This document shows, in pieces, positions 18,232 to 26,785 of a stretch of 64,000 bases of DNA (within the stretch, counting starts at the first letter, position 1; each line of letters starts with the position of its first letter). The stretch covers positions 18,066 through 82,065 of the forward strand of contig JBGCGJ010000005.1 in NCBI GenBank assembly GCA_045110675.1. Direction: 5' to 3'. The notes beneath the pieces are model-generated. The model made no database searches, was not told the DNA's origin, and saw nothing but the letters and a program-made list of their open reading frames with translations. The stretch comes from JBALVT01 sp045110675. GTDB taxonomy: Bacteria; Pseudomonadota; Gammaproteobacteria; Pseudomonadales; Halieaceae. The translations under genes were made by a program, and so were the position numbers.

Positions 18232-19233
18232 TTATCGCCAGGAGGCTGTGGCCTTCAACACCTGTTTTTCGGAACCAGAGCTACTGAACTTGCGCTGATA
18301 CATCAGCGCATCTCCCTCGGCCAGCATCTCTTCAAGCGCTTCATGCCTACTGGGTGCGAATTCTACAATTCCGTGGGAAAAGGACAGCTCGTAACCCCAG
18401 TTCTCGTTCAGACTTCGCTTCTTTAACGCTTTCCTGAAACGGTAGATCGCAGCTTCTGTCTGCTCCTTGGAACTGTTAGCCAGCATCATCACAAACTCAT
18501 CTCCGCTCCATCGCGCAAGAATATCTGAACTGCGTGATTGCACTCGCAGTTCAGCCGCGAAATTGAATAGCGCTCGATCACCTTCAGTGTGGCCAAAGCG
18601 ATCGTTGATCTCTTTAAATTCGTTGAGATCAATAAAGACCAGTGAGATGGGAATACTCTGTCTTGCGCATAGATTTAAACTACTCGCAGCTTGATTGGAG
18701 AATCCGCGCCGGTTGAGCAAGTTGGTTAGATCGTCCTGGGTGGCCAAGTGTACAGCGGCAAGCTCTCGCTCAACTGTCAGAGCCAGGTCTCTTAAAATAT
18801 TCAGATCTTCTGCCTCGAGGGTTCTTGGCTTTGTATCGATAATACACAGTGTTCCCAGCTTGCTTCCATTGAGCGAACGCAGCGGACAACCCGCATAAAA
18901 TCTTATTTTGGGTTCGCCAGTAACAAGGGGGTTATCCGCGAATCGTTTGTCCTTGTGGGTATCTGGAATGTAAAAGATTTCATCTCCCAGGATAGCGTGA
19001 CCACAAAATGAGATGTCGCGAGGTGTCTCCCTTGCTTCGAGGCCCATGCAGGATTTAAACCACTGACGATTACCGTCAACCAGGCTCACCAGCGAAATGG
19101 GCACATCAAACATACGCATCGCCATGCGGGTCAGGCGATCAAAACGTTCCTCTGCGGGAGTGTCGAGCACGTCGAGTGACTTGAGCGCGCGCAGGCGGGC
19201 TTCTTCGTCTCTTGGTAGACCTGGGGCGTTCAT
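18232..19233 (-). CDS. GAF-GGDEF diguanylate cyclase
   Basis: Cytoplasmic 333-aa protein with an N-terminal GAF domain (about residues 15-155; RQWFKSCMGLEARETPRDISFC) and a C-terminal GGDEF domain (TQDDLTNLLNRRGFS). The signature is SGDEF (RWSGDEFVMML), a variant found in some active cyclases. Start chosen at 19233 because AGGAG lies six bases upstream; in-frame GTG at 19272 is less supported. The GAF sequence resembles phytochrome-like or free-Met-R-SO-type sensor GAFs, ligand unknown. Monocistronic. Confidence 0.9.
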   Translation of the reverse strand: MNAPGLPRDEEARLRALKSLDVLDTPAEERFDRLTRMAMRMFDVPISLVSLVDGNRQWFKSCMGLEARETPRDISFCGHAILGDEIFYIPDTHKDKRFADNPLVTGEPKIRFYAGCPLRSLNGSKLGTLCIIDTKPRTLEAEDLNILRDLALTVERELAAVHLATQDDLTNLLNRRGFSNQAASSLNLCARQSIPISLVFIDLNEFKEINDRFGHTEGDRALFNFAAELRVQSRSSDILARWSGDEFVMMLANSSKEQTEAAIYRFRKALKKRSLNENWGYELSFSHGIVEFAPSRHEALEEMLAEGDALMYQRKFSSSGSEKQVLKATASWR

Positions 19234-19388
19234 TGCTAACTCCTGGGACATTTCCGGTGTGGTAACAGTCACCCGGCGTTTATTATCATTTGTCTGGGTA
19301 TCGACCGCACAAGGGAAATCTTTAGGGACTTCTTGTTACTGTGTCGTTTTGGGGGTGGTACAGGAGGGAGGTCTAAAGCAACAGGCTT

Positions 19389-19409
19389 AAAAACGCCCCT
19401 CGCGGGGCG
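19389..19409 (-). terminator. Intrinsic terminator of the YidB-like gene
   Basis: Stem CGCCCC / GGGGCG with a four-base loop, followed by five T on the minus strand, 25-45 bp after the stop of the DUF937 gene. Confidence 0.8.
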
Positions 19410-19433
19410 CGGGAATCAGGTTATTGCGAGTGT

Positions 19434-19850
19434 TTACTTTAAGAACGACTTTGCGGCGTCCATTAAACCACCGACACCGCCAACAGAATCCAGCAAGCTG
19501 CCACCGCTGCTCGCTTTGTCCATCAACTGGGGCAGAGCCTCGGCCAATCCCGAAGCGGCGGTTGAGCTGTCCAGACCCAGTTTGGAGGCAAAATCAGCGA
19601 TGTTGCTGTCGCCTAGCAAGCCTGCAACCTTGTCGGCAGATATTGGCGAGTTATCACCATCGCCCAGCCATGAGCTCAGTACATCGCCCAGGTCAGAATT
19701 AGCTGACATTTTACTGGCCAATCCAGCGACATCGATATTCCCATCGCCGCCACCTAGCAGGCCAGACAGGGCAGAGCTTAAGCTGTCGCCATCGACGCCC
19801 GAACCGAGCTTGTCCGAGAGCAGTTGAGTACCAAGTTTCATTAAATCCAT
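19434..19850 (-). CDS. YidB-like DUF937 protein
   Basis: A 138-aa Gly/Ser/Asp-rich helical-repeat protein (LSSALSGLLGGGDGNIDVAGLASKM...). The repeated GLLGGGD / SWLGDGDN / GLLGDSN pattern is characteristic of DUF937/YidB. No signal peptide. ATG start with GGAG seven bases upstream, followed by an intrinsic terminator, so it is a single-gene unit. Function of the family is not well defined. Confidence 0.85.
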   Translation of the reverse strand: MDLMKLGTQLLSDKLGSGVDGDSLSSALSGLLGGGDGNIDVAGLASKMSANSDLGDVLSSWLGDGDNSPISADKVAGLLGDSNIADFASKLGLDSSTAASGLAEALPQLMDKASSGGSLLDSVGGVGGLMDAAKSFLK

Positions 19851-20059
19851 GTTCGATCTCCAGTGTTATCGCGGGTTGCGTTCGACATGAGTATAGCCGC
19901 AAATGTGAGGATTGCGCGCCCTGTGATGAAGAAAATCCTGGACAACTCTCGAGCAGGATCAGAAGGCTGAATTTTGCTGTGAAAGGCATCTTTTAGGTGG
20001 CTGTTCTGTACACCCAATCGAAAGATTGATGTATCATGCGCCCGCATTTCAGGTTCTAT

Positions 20060-20136
20060 GCGCCCATAGCTCAGCTGGATAGAGCAACGGCCTTCTAAGC
20101 CGTAGGTCCCAGGTTCGAATCCTGGTGGGCGTGCCA
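20060..20136 (+). tRNA. tRNA-Arg(TCT)
   Basis: 77-nt cloverleaf with encoded CCA. Acceptor GCGCCCA / TGGGCGT (terminal G-U pair), anticodon loop CCTTCTAAG, T loop GGTTCGAATCC. Very close to proteobacterial tRNA-Arg(UCU). The accessory island starts right after its 3' end, so the gene is a candidate integration target. Confidence 0.95.
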
Positions 20137-20256
20137 TTTTTTAATAATTAAATCAATGGCTTATAGAGATTTTTGGAAAGAAAAAAGACTGTCTCAGGTT
20201 CCACTTTTCCTTTAGCAACACAATAGTCACACAAACACTTTTGTTTTCGATCTTTC

Positions 20257-20457
20257 CTAGATTGAGGACTGGGCTGTGTTGGTGATTTTTCTAAACTGCC
20301 CCGTCCACTTTAACAGATCATCTTTATCATAAATAATGCGGTGTCCGCGTTTAATGTACGCGGGTGTTGTCACTCCGGCGAGCTTCCCGGTGACTCTTGA
20401 TTCGCGTAGCGTTTTCTCGGCGTAACCAAGCGATGCTGCTGCTTCTTTGCTGTTCAC
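20257..20457 (-). CDS. AlpA/excisionase-like helix-turn-helix protein
   Basis: A 66-aa protein with a winged-helix MerR/AlpA-type fold (SKEAAASLGYAEKTLRESRVTGK...RGHRIIYDKDDLLKWTGQ). Such proteins act as excisionases or activators of integrase genes in integrative elements. GTG at 20457 is preferred because GGGGAG lies eight bases upstream; a TTG two codons earlier would be too close to it. It lies 120 bp from the tRNA-Arg end and faces it, as expected for an element-border gene. No integrase is adjacent. Confidence 0.75.
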   Translation of the reverse strand: MNSKEAAASLGYAEKTLRESRVTGKLAGVTTPAYIKRGHRIIYDKDDLLKWTGQFRKITNTAQSSI

Positions 20458-20463
20458 TTTCAA

Positions 20464-21100
20464 TACTCCCCGTAGCCAAATCTGATCTACAAACTTTCGC
20501 TACTTTAAAAAAAATTGATAACGCTGAACCTCGATAATTTTCGAACGTGCATTCAGCTGTTTAGAAATAATCTATTAGTTCCGGTCCTACCCACAAGATT
20601 GAATCAGGACACAACGGGGCGTGTTTAGATGAATGACGGCAAGCGGAGACAAGATTCGAGCATTTTTTTTGGACATCAATCCTGTTTCCGGGTCGACTTC
20701 CGCTCGTGTTAGCGCCACTGGAGAAGCAGGGTGTTATTTAGTCGCAACGCGCTGCTGCGAAAGAGGATCTCATGTTGTGGGCGCGCATGCAGTGTGTTGA
20801 CCAAGAGAATGTGGTGAGCGGGTTGCCTAATGACGTCAGAAACTTTACGAAAGATTTTGTTTGGACTTGATGCTAGGGTTGCTCAGAATTTAATCAATAA
20901 TTTACCTACAGGGGATTTCAGGCTTCCCTGGGGTCGGTGCGGTGGCCAATGTGTCGATGTGATAATTCCTTTCACTTAAAGGCCCTTGTAACAAGCATGG
21001 GTCGTTACGCTTTTTCTTTTGCCGGTCCCTTCGCGGCAATCCACTTTTCCTGGCTAGATTCCCAGATCCTGTTCGAGCTTGAGCACGGGTGAGAGACGCA
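20464..21100. other. 637-bp spacer before parB
   Basis: Largely non-coding in appearance and AT-richer than flanking genes near its left end. It should contain the promoter of the parB operon and of the divergent AlpA-like gene. A weak open frame (20773-20979) is listed separately. No strong repeat or tRNA-like sequence was seen. Confidence 0.5.
20773..20979 (+). CDS. Possible small protein, unrecognised
   Basis: An open frame of 68 codons starting ATG after AGAGGA (four bases). Predicted product MLWARMQCVDQENVVSGCLM... then an inner Met with TSETLRKILFGLDARVAQNL, which has a plausible helical segment. The C-terminal part (LPWGRCGGQC) is less protein-like. It ends 121 bp before parB on the same strand. 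The frame is open further upstream to a GTG at 20731. May be a leader, a decayed gene or chance. Confidence 0.25.
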
Positions 21101-22618
21101 ATGAAGACTGAGGTAAGCAATCGTGCGTCGTTTATGCCACCGGAGCAAGGCGCCGCACGGGACAATACTCGCCCGATGCGCCTGGAAGTGACTCAGGTTC
21201 GTTCCTATGACGGCAATCCCCGTCGATGTCCAAACAGTGAGTATGAACGGATCAAGGCCTCCATCCGTGCTCAGGGTCTGGATCAACCATTGGTCGTGAC
21301 GAGCCGACCCGACGAAACAGGTTACCTACTGCTGGCGGGAGGTAACACTCGCCTTCGAGCAATGTTGGCTTTGTACCAGGAAACTGGTGATGAGGCCTAT
21401 CGCTATCTGGAGTGTTTCTTCAAACCCTGGATAGCAGAATCTGATGTTTTGTTATCCCACCTGCGCGAAAATGAGCTGCGAGATAACCTGTGCTTTATCG
21501 ATAAAGCCCGTGCGGTGTTTGAGGCGAAGGCACTTCTGGAAGATGAAATTCAGGGTCAACCATTGTCTCAGCGCCGACTGTCTGAGTTGATCACGGCGCG
21601 TGGTCTGAGCTTTAGCCAAACTCTGATATCCCGGATGGCCTATGCAGTACTGACGTTGTGGCCCCTGATTCCCCAAGCGCTCTCGGCGGGTATGGGAACA
21701 CCACAGGTGGCGCGTATTCAGCGGTTGGAGCGATCAGTACGTGATATCTGGAACAAAAAATCGCTGGGCGCGGAGGAGGAGTTTGAAGATACCTTCGCCG
21801 CACTGTGCCGTCGTTACGATGGACCGGACTGGTCCACTGATGTACTGCGCGGTGCCCTCGAGACTGAAATTTCCGCCATTGCGGAGGTTGATCTCGCAAT
21901 GGTGCGCCTGGAATTGGAAGCGCTAATCAAAGGTAGGCCATTCCCGGAGATTACCTTAGAGGTCGTGCGGAGTGCATCGACATCGCCGCTTGAGCAAACC
22001 GCTGTCGAACCGGAGGACTCCGGGGACGTGATCGTTGGAAAGGTTAGTGCTCCCAGTGGTTTATTGAAACCAGCTCCTAGAATTCAGGCAGCCCACCTCT
22101 CAAGTCGTGGCAGGGTCGAAAAGGGTGGAGCAAAGGGTGTCGCAAAGGAGTCCAAAACACTGGATCAACTGAGGCAACAGGCCTGCCAGTTGGCGCTGGA
22201 GCTTGCTCACGCTCATGGGCTGGGTAATTTGATCGAGCCACTGCCCGGACAGGGACTGGGGTTTATGGTAGAGGATGTGCCCAATGCTGCACTGACGTCT
22301 GTGCTGGATGAAGATCTCGCGCAGTTAGTGCTGGCGGTATGGTGGCAGTTGGCCGCGTGCGCAGAGGTGTTTGCGGCACCGGCCGCGCAAATAGAAGCAC
22401 TATTGAAGGAAGGGTCATCGCTGCGAGCCTTCTTAGTTGATCAAGACAGGAACCAGCTCTTTAAAGCCGTTCCTCCATCGGATCTGGGTCTGATGGGTGT
22501 CCAGCTATGGCGTTGGCTTAGCGATGAGGATTGGAAAACATTGGCGGCACTCACTCAAACTTATCGGGAGCTGCATCGAATGTCCCGGGAGGCTGTTCAG
22601 CCTCTTTGGGATGTATAG
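21101..22618 (+). CDS. ParB-family protein of integrating conjugative elements (PFGI-1 class)
   Basis: A 505-aa protein with an N-terminal ParB/sulfiredoxin-like nuclease-fold domain: QVRSYDGNPRR, IRAQGLDQPLVV, LLAGGNTRLRAM and HLRENELRDNLCFIDKA. An HTH region follows (SQRRLSELITARGLSFSQTLISRMAYAV). The long C-terminal extension is typical of the ICE class (TIGR03764-like). It probably binds element DNA for maintenance or regulation. No ParA partner is encoded next to it. ATG 21101 is preferred over GTG 21089. Spacing of 9 bp to the DUF2857 gene indicates an operon. Confidence 0.88.
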   Translation: MKTEVSNRASFMPPEQGAARDNTRPMRLEVTQVRSYDGNPRRCPNSEYERIKASIRAQGLDQPLVVTSRPDETGYLLLAGGNTRLRAMLALYQETGDEAYRYLECFFKPWIAESDVLLSHLRENELRDNLCFIDKARAVFEAKALLEDEIQGQPLSQRRLSELITARGLSFSQTLISRMAYAVLTLWPLIPQALSAGMGTPQVARIQRLERSVRDIWNKKSLGAEEEFEDTFAALCRRYDGPDWSTDVLRGALETEISAIAEVDLAMVRLELEALIKGRPFPEITLEVVRSASTSPLEQTAVEPEDSGDVIVGKVSAPSGLLKPAPRIQAAHLSSRGRVEKGGAKGVAKESKTLDQLRQQACQLALELAHAHGLGNLIEPLPGQGLGFMVEDVPNAALTSVLDEDLAQLVLAVWWQLAACAEVFAAPAAQIEALLKEGSSLRAFLVDQDRNQLFKAVPPSDLGLMGVQLWRWLSDEDWKTLAALTQTYRELHRMSREAVQPLWDV

Positions 22619-22627
22619 GAGAAAACA

Positions 22628-23206
22628 ATGCCAATAACAAAAGAAGCAGATTTGATGACGGCGGTAGTGATATATGCGATCCGCTGCTCGGCGGAGGCGG
22701 ATCAGTCGGCACTGCGCGCGATGGGGTTTGGTCCCAAGGAGATTGATGAGCTACAGCACTTGAACGTTGCCGATTTGTATCGCGTTGATGCGATAGGTGC
22801 CCATTGCCTTCGGGTCGATCTCAATCGTGAGGTCTTCTGGCATATGGTCGAGCATATTAAACAACTCAGTGCGTCGGAGGAATTGCAACAGACGCTGATA
22901 AAAGCAGACGCTCCCCAGGAAATGATGCAGACGCTGTTTGGGTTGAGCGCGAAGGAGTATACGCGGCGGCGTCGATTGATGACGCTTGAACCCGCCGTGG
23001 GTCGCCCGGCAGAACCCGACGAGGAAAAAGCGCACGCCTTGTGGGATGCGTGGAAAGCGCGAGTCAGTGACGATGACCTCGAGCTTTTGTCCGGGGAAGA
23101 CTACCTGGCACTCAAGGCAGCCACCGACGTAGAGCTTCGAGCCATCTGGCATCTGACGCGGCGGTGGGCACAGTATGGCAATCCTGAGGGCAGGGTGCGC
23201 ATCTAG
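22628..23206 (+). CDS. DUF2857 protein
   Basis: A 192-aa helical protein (AVVIYAIRCSAEADQSALRAMGFGPKEIDEL...). DUF2857 genes are regularly found between parB and TIGR03761 genes in integrating elements, as here. ATG start with AGGAG seven bases upstream. The stretch AKEYTRRRRLMTL resembles a basic recognition-helix end, so DNA binding is possible. Function not established. Confidence 0.8.
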   Translation: MPITKEADLMTAVVIYAIRCSAEADQSALRAMGFGPKEIDELQHLNVADLYRVDAIGAHCLRVDLNREVFWHMVEHIKQLSASEELQQTLIKADAPQEMMQTLFGLSAKEYTRRRRLMTLEPAVGRPAEPDEEKAHALWDAWKARVSDDDLELLSGEDYLALKAATDVELRAIWHLTRRWAQYGNPEGRVRI

Positions 23207-23404
23207 ATCTCCAGATGTTCCTCTTCCCAGAAATTTTTAGGTAAACAATCTTTTCCAGGTCGCCCCAGAATAACAATGACTCAAGTGATTAGACTCTAAT
23301 CAAAAACCCCACCGTTCGTCTCCCGAGTTTCCCGTTCTAGCTTGACCTGCTTTCGTGCGTTCATAGTGCTCTGCCTTCAGTTAAGCCTAAATAGGAACGC
23401 TAAA

Positions 23405-24214
23405 ATGAAAACAGGATGTTCGGAACTATCGACTCTTACTACACCAACTCCTTCTTCCGCTGAAAACAGCCAACCTAATGCTGTGGGTCCGCTTTCCGGG
23501 GAAGCCTGCCTGGAAGTGCATTCGCATCAAGCGCAGCGACTCATTTGGGGGCGGCGACGGACTGCGCAAAAGCCTCCCATTTCCGGACTGATTGCCTTTG
23601 CCTCCGCACTCACTACGATTTGGCAGGCGGTAGAATCAGGTGACCCCTACGCACTGTGGTGGCTGATCAAAGTCGAGGCGGGCATCGAGGGGTGTCGTGT
23701 CTACTTAAACAAGCAGTTAGAGCAGGCAAGCTTTTTGTTTCCAGATCCCGAAATCTTGTCAGTCGATACGGCGGAGTCGGAGCAGCCCTATCGTATCCGT
23801 TTGGCGTTCAGTAATCCCTATCCTTATCGGGCCGCGCACGTGCTGGGCGAGTACGATATGTTGGTTCGAATCTGCCATAGCCTGATCTTTGTGGGGGCTG
23901 CTCTACCGGTCGAATTGCATGCTGTCGTGGCCCACGCCGGACGTCAGGTCCGCCGTCTACTAGCAATTCCTCAGAGTTTTAAAGTGTGTCAGGTTAATCG
24001 CGACGATATCCGTCAACACAATCAGCGTGCCGAGCGAGCAGTCCAGTTGATGGGGTTGCTGCCCGCAGAGATTCTCACGGGCGAGATACTCCCCACGTTC
24101 ATTCCAGCCGGTGTTCGTCTAGCGCAAGATTCCCGATCAAAAGGAATGAATTGGAGCGTGCGACTTTTTGACAGTGAGAAGGGGACCAGTAACGCAAACG
24201 AGAAACTCTCATGA
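23405..24214 (+). CDS. TIGR03761-family integrating conjugative element protein
   Basis: A 269-aa protein starting MKTGCSELSTLTTPTP after AGGA with good spacing; a longer in-frame start at 23342 adds an unrelated hydrophobic peptide and is rejected. The core (RLIWGRRRTAQKPPISGLIAFASAL... DPYALWWLIKVE... SNPYPYRAAHVLGEYDMLVR) matches the conserved character of this ICE family. Its role is undefined. The stop overlaps the next start (ATGA), so translation is coupled. A 198-bp gap separates it from DUF2857. Confidence 0.82.
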   Translation: MKTGCSELSTLTTPTPSSAENSQPNAVGPLSGEACLEVHSHQAQRLIWGRRRTAQKPPISGLIAFASALTTIWQAVESGDPYALWWLIKVEAGIEGCRVYLNKQLEQASFLFPDPEILSVDTAESEQPYRIRLAFSNPYPYRAAHVLGEYDMLVRICHSLIFVGAALPVELHAVVAHAGRQVRRLLAIPQSFKVCQVNRDDIRQHNQRAERAVQLMGLLPAEILTGEILPTFIPAGVRLAQDSRSKGMNWSVRLFDSEKGTSNANEKLS

Positions 24215-24564
24215 AACTTGCACCCGGGTATGAATACAAACTTGACCTCGTGCTGGACTTTCGCGTCGCCCTCGAGGCGGTGTTAGTGCAACGACTAAGG
24301 CAACAACCAATCACAAGCCAGCAAGAGTGGTTGCGGCGGCTACTGGTATTGGGATTTCGAGAGGAATGTCAATGCCTGCAACAAACGACCGAACCGGTGA
24401 GATGCCGGACCTCCGGGGTAGGCTTTGACCACCGGTTGACCCAAGAAACCAGAGAGAGCGAACCCGCTCATGAGAGCCCGGCCCAGAAGTTTCAAAACAC
24501 AGGACCAACCGACGCTAAACCTTTAGCCGCATTGCAAAAAGTATTGGGAGAAAAAGCCGCATGA
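24211..24564 (+). CDS. Small protein linked to ParM, unrecognised
   Basis: A 117-aa protein with a helical N-terminal half (YKLDLVLDFRVALEAVLVQRLRQQPITSQQEWLRRLLVLGF) and a polar, probably disordered C-terminal half. Both ends overlap neighbours by ATGA, so it is a tightly coupled operon member directly before parM. Its size and position fit either a DUF3158-like slot or a ParR/StbB-type DNA adaptor for the ParM filament. I cannot decide between these; ParR usually lies downstream of parM. Confidence 0.7.
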   Translation: MKLAPGYEYKLDLVLDFRVALEAVLVQRLRQQPITSQQEWLRRLLVLGFREECQCLQQTTEPVRCRTSGVGFDHRLTQETRESEPAHESPAQKFQNTGPTDAKPLAALQKVLGEKAA

Positions 24565-25709
24565 GCCAACTAGACAGCCATCGTTCGACGAGCGCATCCT
24601 CTGCGCTACCACTTGATACTAACGCCTCTGGGTCGCTGGAATCTGCGCGGCCCCTCGAAGCCCAGGTGGAAGTGTTAGACACCATTCAGGTGGGCCTGGA
24701 TGATGGCTACGCTTTTACCAAACTGGTGTTACCCAATGATCAGCTCGTGGCAATTCCCTCGAGGGCTCGGATAGGCCAGGCGGAAGTCACCTGGATAGAA
24801 GCCGATAAGCAGCGGATCTTCGAGTACTCAACAGAAGGGAGCATCTATTCTGTCGGCAGCGTGGATGGCGATTCTACCCGCTTTACCGGTTACCCAATCT
24901 CTGGCTTGCACCGCTGCATAGTTCAGCACGCATTGCAGCAGGCAAGATTGGGTGGTCGATCGGTTCACGTTGTCTCCGGTCTCCCTGTGTCCTCCTTCTA
25001 TTTCAGTGACGGACAGCAACGCAGTGAAGCTATTGCGCAAAAGCGTGACACCCTAAAAATTGCCGCTGAGCCGGTGTCATCCGGCGGTATGTTTGATCAA
25101 GGTCGAGCAGCCGTAAATGTCGCCTTTCATGAAGTGATTCCCGAAGCTCTGGCCGCTTGGTATGACCAGGTTATCGAGGTTCAGGCAGGGGAGGCCTCAG
25201 TGAACACCGCGCGGGTACAAAAGCCGGTGGCGGTCGTTGACATTGGTGGCCGAACAACTGATTACGTGGTGGTAGAGAATCAAGGCATCATGCACCGCTC
25301 ATCCGGTTCCCTGAATAAAGGTTTGCTGGATGTCCACAGCCAGGTGTCCCAGGCGATCCAGAAAAAGTTCAATTTGGAGTCAGTCTCCGAGCAGCGCGTG
25401 GGAGATGCCGTAAGGCGCGGCACCGTGCGCTTGCATGGTCGAGAACACGATGTCACAGGCCTGGTGAAGGAAGCCAAACTCGAACTGGTCACCCAACTCC
25501 ATGCGGAAACCCGGCGTCAGCTGGGCTTGGGAGAGGCGCTCGACAGCGTCATTTTTGTAGGAGGCGGTAGCGCCGCACTGGCCGGCGATATCTCACATTG
25601 GTTTCCGAATCAGGAGATAGCCGAGCAACCCGCTTTTGCCAATGCCAGGGGCATGCACAAGTATCTGAAGTATGTGTGTGAGGAACCCATTGCTTCTCAT
25701 GCCAACTAA
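24561..25709 (+). CDS. ParM/StbA-family actin-like segregation ATPase
   Basis: A 382-aa protein of the ParM/StbA group; such proteins polymerise to push plasmid copies apart. Actin-fold nucleotide motifs: phosphate-1 VGLDDGYAFTKLVL (about residues 44-57), phosphate-2 VVDIGGRTTDYVVV, adenosine VIFVGGGSAAL. ATG overlaps the upstream stop. A segregation actin inside an apparently integrated island suggests a plasmid ancestor or an excised, replicating phase. It is last in the parB operon; the following 1.28 kb has no convincing gene. Confidence 0.87.
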   Translation: MSQLDSHRSTSASSALPLDTNASGSLESARPLEAQVEVLDTIQVGLDDGYAFTKLVLPNDQLVAIPSRARIGQAEVTWIEADKQRIFEYSTEGSIYSVGSVDGDSTRFTGYPISGLHRCIVQHALQQARLGGRSVHVVSGLPVSSFYFSDGQQRSEAIAQKRDTLKIAAEPVSSGGMFDQGRAAVNVAFHEVIPEALAAWYDQVIEVQAGEASVNTARVQKPVAVVDIGGRTTDYVVVENQGIMHRSSGSLNKGLLDVHSQVSQAIQKKFNLESVSEQRVGDAVRRGTVRLHGREHDVTGLVKEAKLELVTQLHAETRRQLGLGEALDSVIFVGGGSAALAGDISHWFPNQEIAEQPAFANARGMHKYLKYVCEEPIASHAN

Positions 25710-25883
25710 TCCAAAGTCACTGTCGTCTCTATATACCCAGTGACAACGCGTAACAGAGGTATCCTCGGATTGTGTAACCGATACCACGGCAATGCCGCCA
25801 ATCCACCTTCCCGGGCAACACCGGAAATCTCACCGGGTCGGGAATACGTTCCCGTCCAGGGTTTCGCTTGTTGCGGCAGTCAC

Positions 25884-26102
25884 ATGCCACAGGAGCGTCT
25901 TCAAACTCGCGACAAACAGCGCAAGTATGGCTACCTTCACTTCACCGGCAGCGGCCATTTGGACAGAGTCCGTAACGTATTCCCGAAGAAAGCGCGCCTT
26001 TCTATCGTGTATACATTGCAGCTCTACATGACCATGCCGACAACCTTCATGACTGCAAGTGTCACTGTGCTGGGCGAGCAAGCGGAAGCTCCGGTGCGTT
26101 AA
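25884..26102 (+). CDS. Doubtful small ORF
   Basis: A 72-codon frame (MPQERLQTRDKQRKYGYLHF...) ending 30 bp before a strong terminator on the same strand. That position is the main reason to list it. There is no ribosome site and no recognisable domain, and an overlapping minus-strand frame of 109 codons is equally long. Most likely part of an RNA or of a decayed gene. Confidence 0.2.
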   Translation: MPQERLQTRDKQRKYGYLHFTGSGHLDRVRNVFPKKARLSIVYTLQLYMTMPTTFMTASVTVLGEQAEAPVR

Positions 26103-26132
26103 CTGCACCGACCTTTCGCTCAGTCGCCATTC

Positions 26133-26165
26133 GGGCCCGAACTGACACCTCGGGCCCATTTTTTT
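26133..26165 (+). terminator. Intrinsic terminator
   Basis: Stem GGGCCCGA / TCGGGCCC (8 bp) with a nine-base loop, then A and seven T. Oriented for plus-strand transcripts coming from parM or from the region 25740-26102. Confidence 0.8.
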
Positions 26166-26382
26166 GGCTCAGCCGCGAGAATCTTAGCCAGCTGGCTGCC
26201 ACTCAATTCGTTAGCAGTCGTTCAGTCCGCTCGTCCCACACCACAAACCTGACTCTACACCTCACCGATTCCTCACGGCCTTTTATATTCTGCGAATGAG
26301 CGATTGCTACTGCATTGGCATGCTGTAACGGGGGTCAATGGTGTTGAGGGAAAAAGCGTTACTGAAGTTATTGCTAGTTGCT

Positions 26383-26431
26383 CGGCGCCCTTGTCACTAC
26401 CGCGCAGCGAGGTGTAGTGACAAGGGCGCCG
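26383..26431. repeat. 18-bp perfect inverted repeat
   Basis: Left arm CGGCGCCCTTGTCACTAC at 26383-26400, right arm its exact reverse complement at 26414-26431, with a 13-base loop. Two more pairs form outside a single mismatch. There is no T run, so it is not a simple terminator. It lies in a non-coding stretch of the island, 53 bp before the first mini-ORF of the recombinase leader. Confidence 0.9.
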
Positions 26432-26539
26432 TGCCCAGGAATGACGCCGGCGCTGGGTCGAATACATTAGTTACAGGCTGATTATGGACAACTACACTGG
26501 AACCCAGACTATCGAACTAGACGTGGCCACACCGTTAAT

Positions 26540-26785
26540 GTGGTAAGGGGTTATCCGCCCTTGCGAAAGCGAAACGGAGTCATGCGTCACCTCGGGTTCA
26601 TTTTGACGCAGCGGCCTCAGGTCGTGAATCCATCTTTCTATCCTCGGGCGTTTTGCCCACCAGGAAACGGGCCGTGGCCCTTTGTTCCGACTGCTGACTT
26701 TGTCAGCGGCTTTTTCAGCGTCGTGTTAGCACGGCATTTCTTTCAATCCGCGGCGATGGTGCCGCATTTTTTAAAAAGGAGGTGA
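26540..26785 (+). CDS. Possible leader-encoded small protein
   Basis: An 81-codon frame from GTG overlapping the stop of the 20-codon ORF before it (MVRGYPPLRKRNGVMRHLGF...HFLKRR). The stop lies inside a strong Shine-Dalgarno. It is rich in Pro, Phe and Arg and has no recognised domain. The same DNA folds into several hairpins, so either RNA structure or coding could be the selected feature. Confidence 0.25.
   Translation: MVRGYPPLRKRNGVMRHLGFILTQRPQVVNPSFYPRAFCPPGNGPWPFVPTADFVSGFFSVVLARHFFQSAAMVPHFLKRR
26750..26772 (+). terminator. Terminator-like hairpin inside the recombinase leader
   Basis: Stem GCGGC / GCCGC with a six-base loop, then A and six T, ending three bases before the AAGGAGG ribosome site. 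The stem is short (5 bp) but the layout is that of an attenuator. Confidence 0.5.

Larger units (their letters stand above)
25710..26483. other. Spacer between parM and the recombinase leader, left part
   Basis: About 770 bp with no well-supported gene. It contains a weak frame on the plus strand (25884-26102), an intrinsic terminator (26133-26165) and an 18-bp perfect inverted repeat (26383-26431). Confidence 0.6.

Noticed and set aside
19841..20137. Minus-strand frame starting MARPPGFEPGTYGLEG
   Set aside because: It is the antisense of tRNA-Arg plus the YidB promoter; a common misannotation.
25830..26159. 109-codon minus-strand frame with several Cys and His
   Set aside because: No ribosome site, starts beyond a terminator of the other strand, and Cys/His spacing fits no zinc motif I know.
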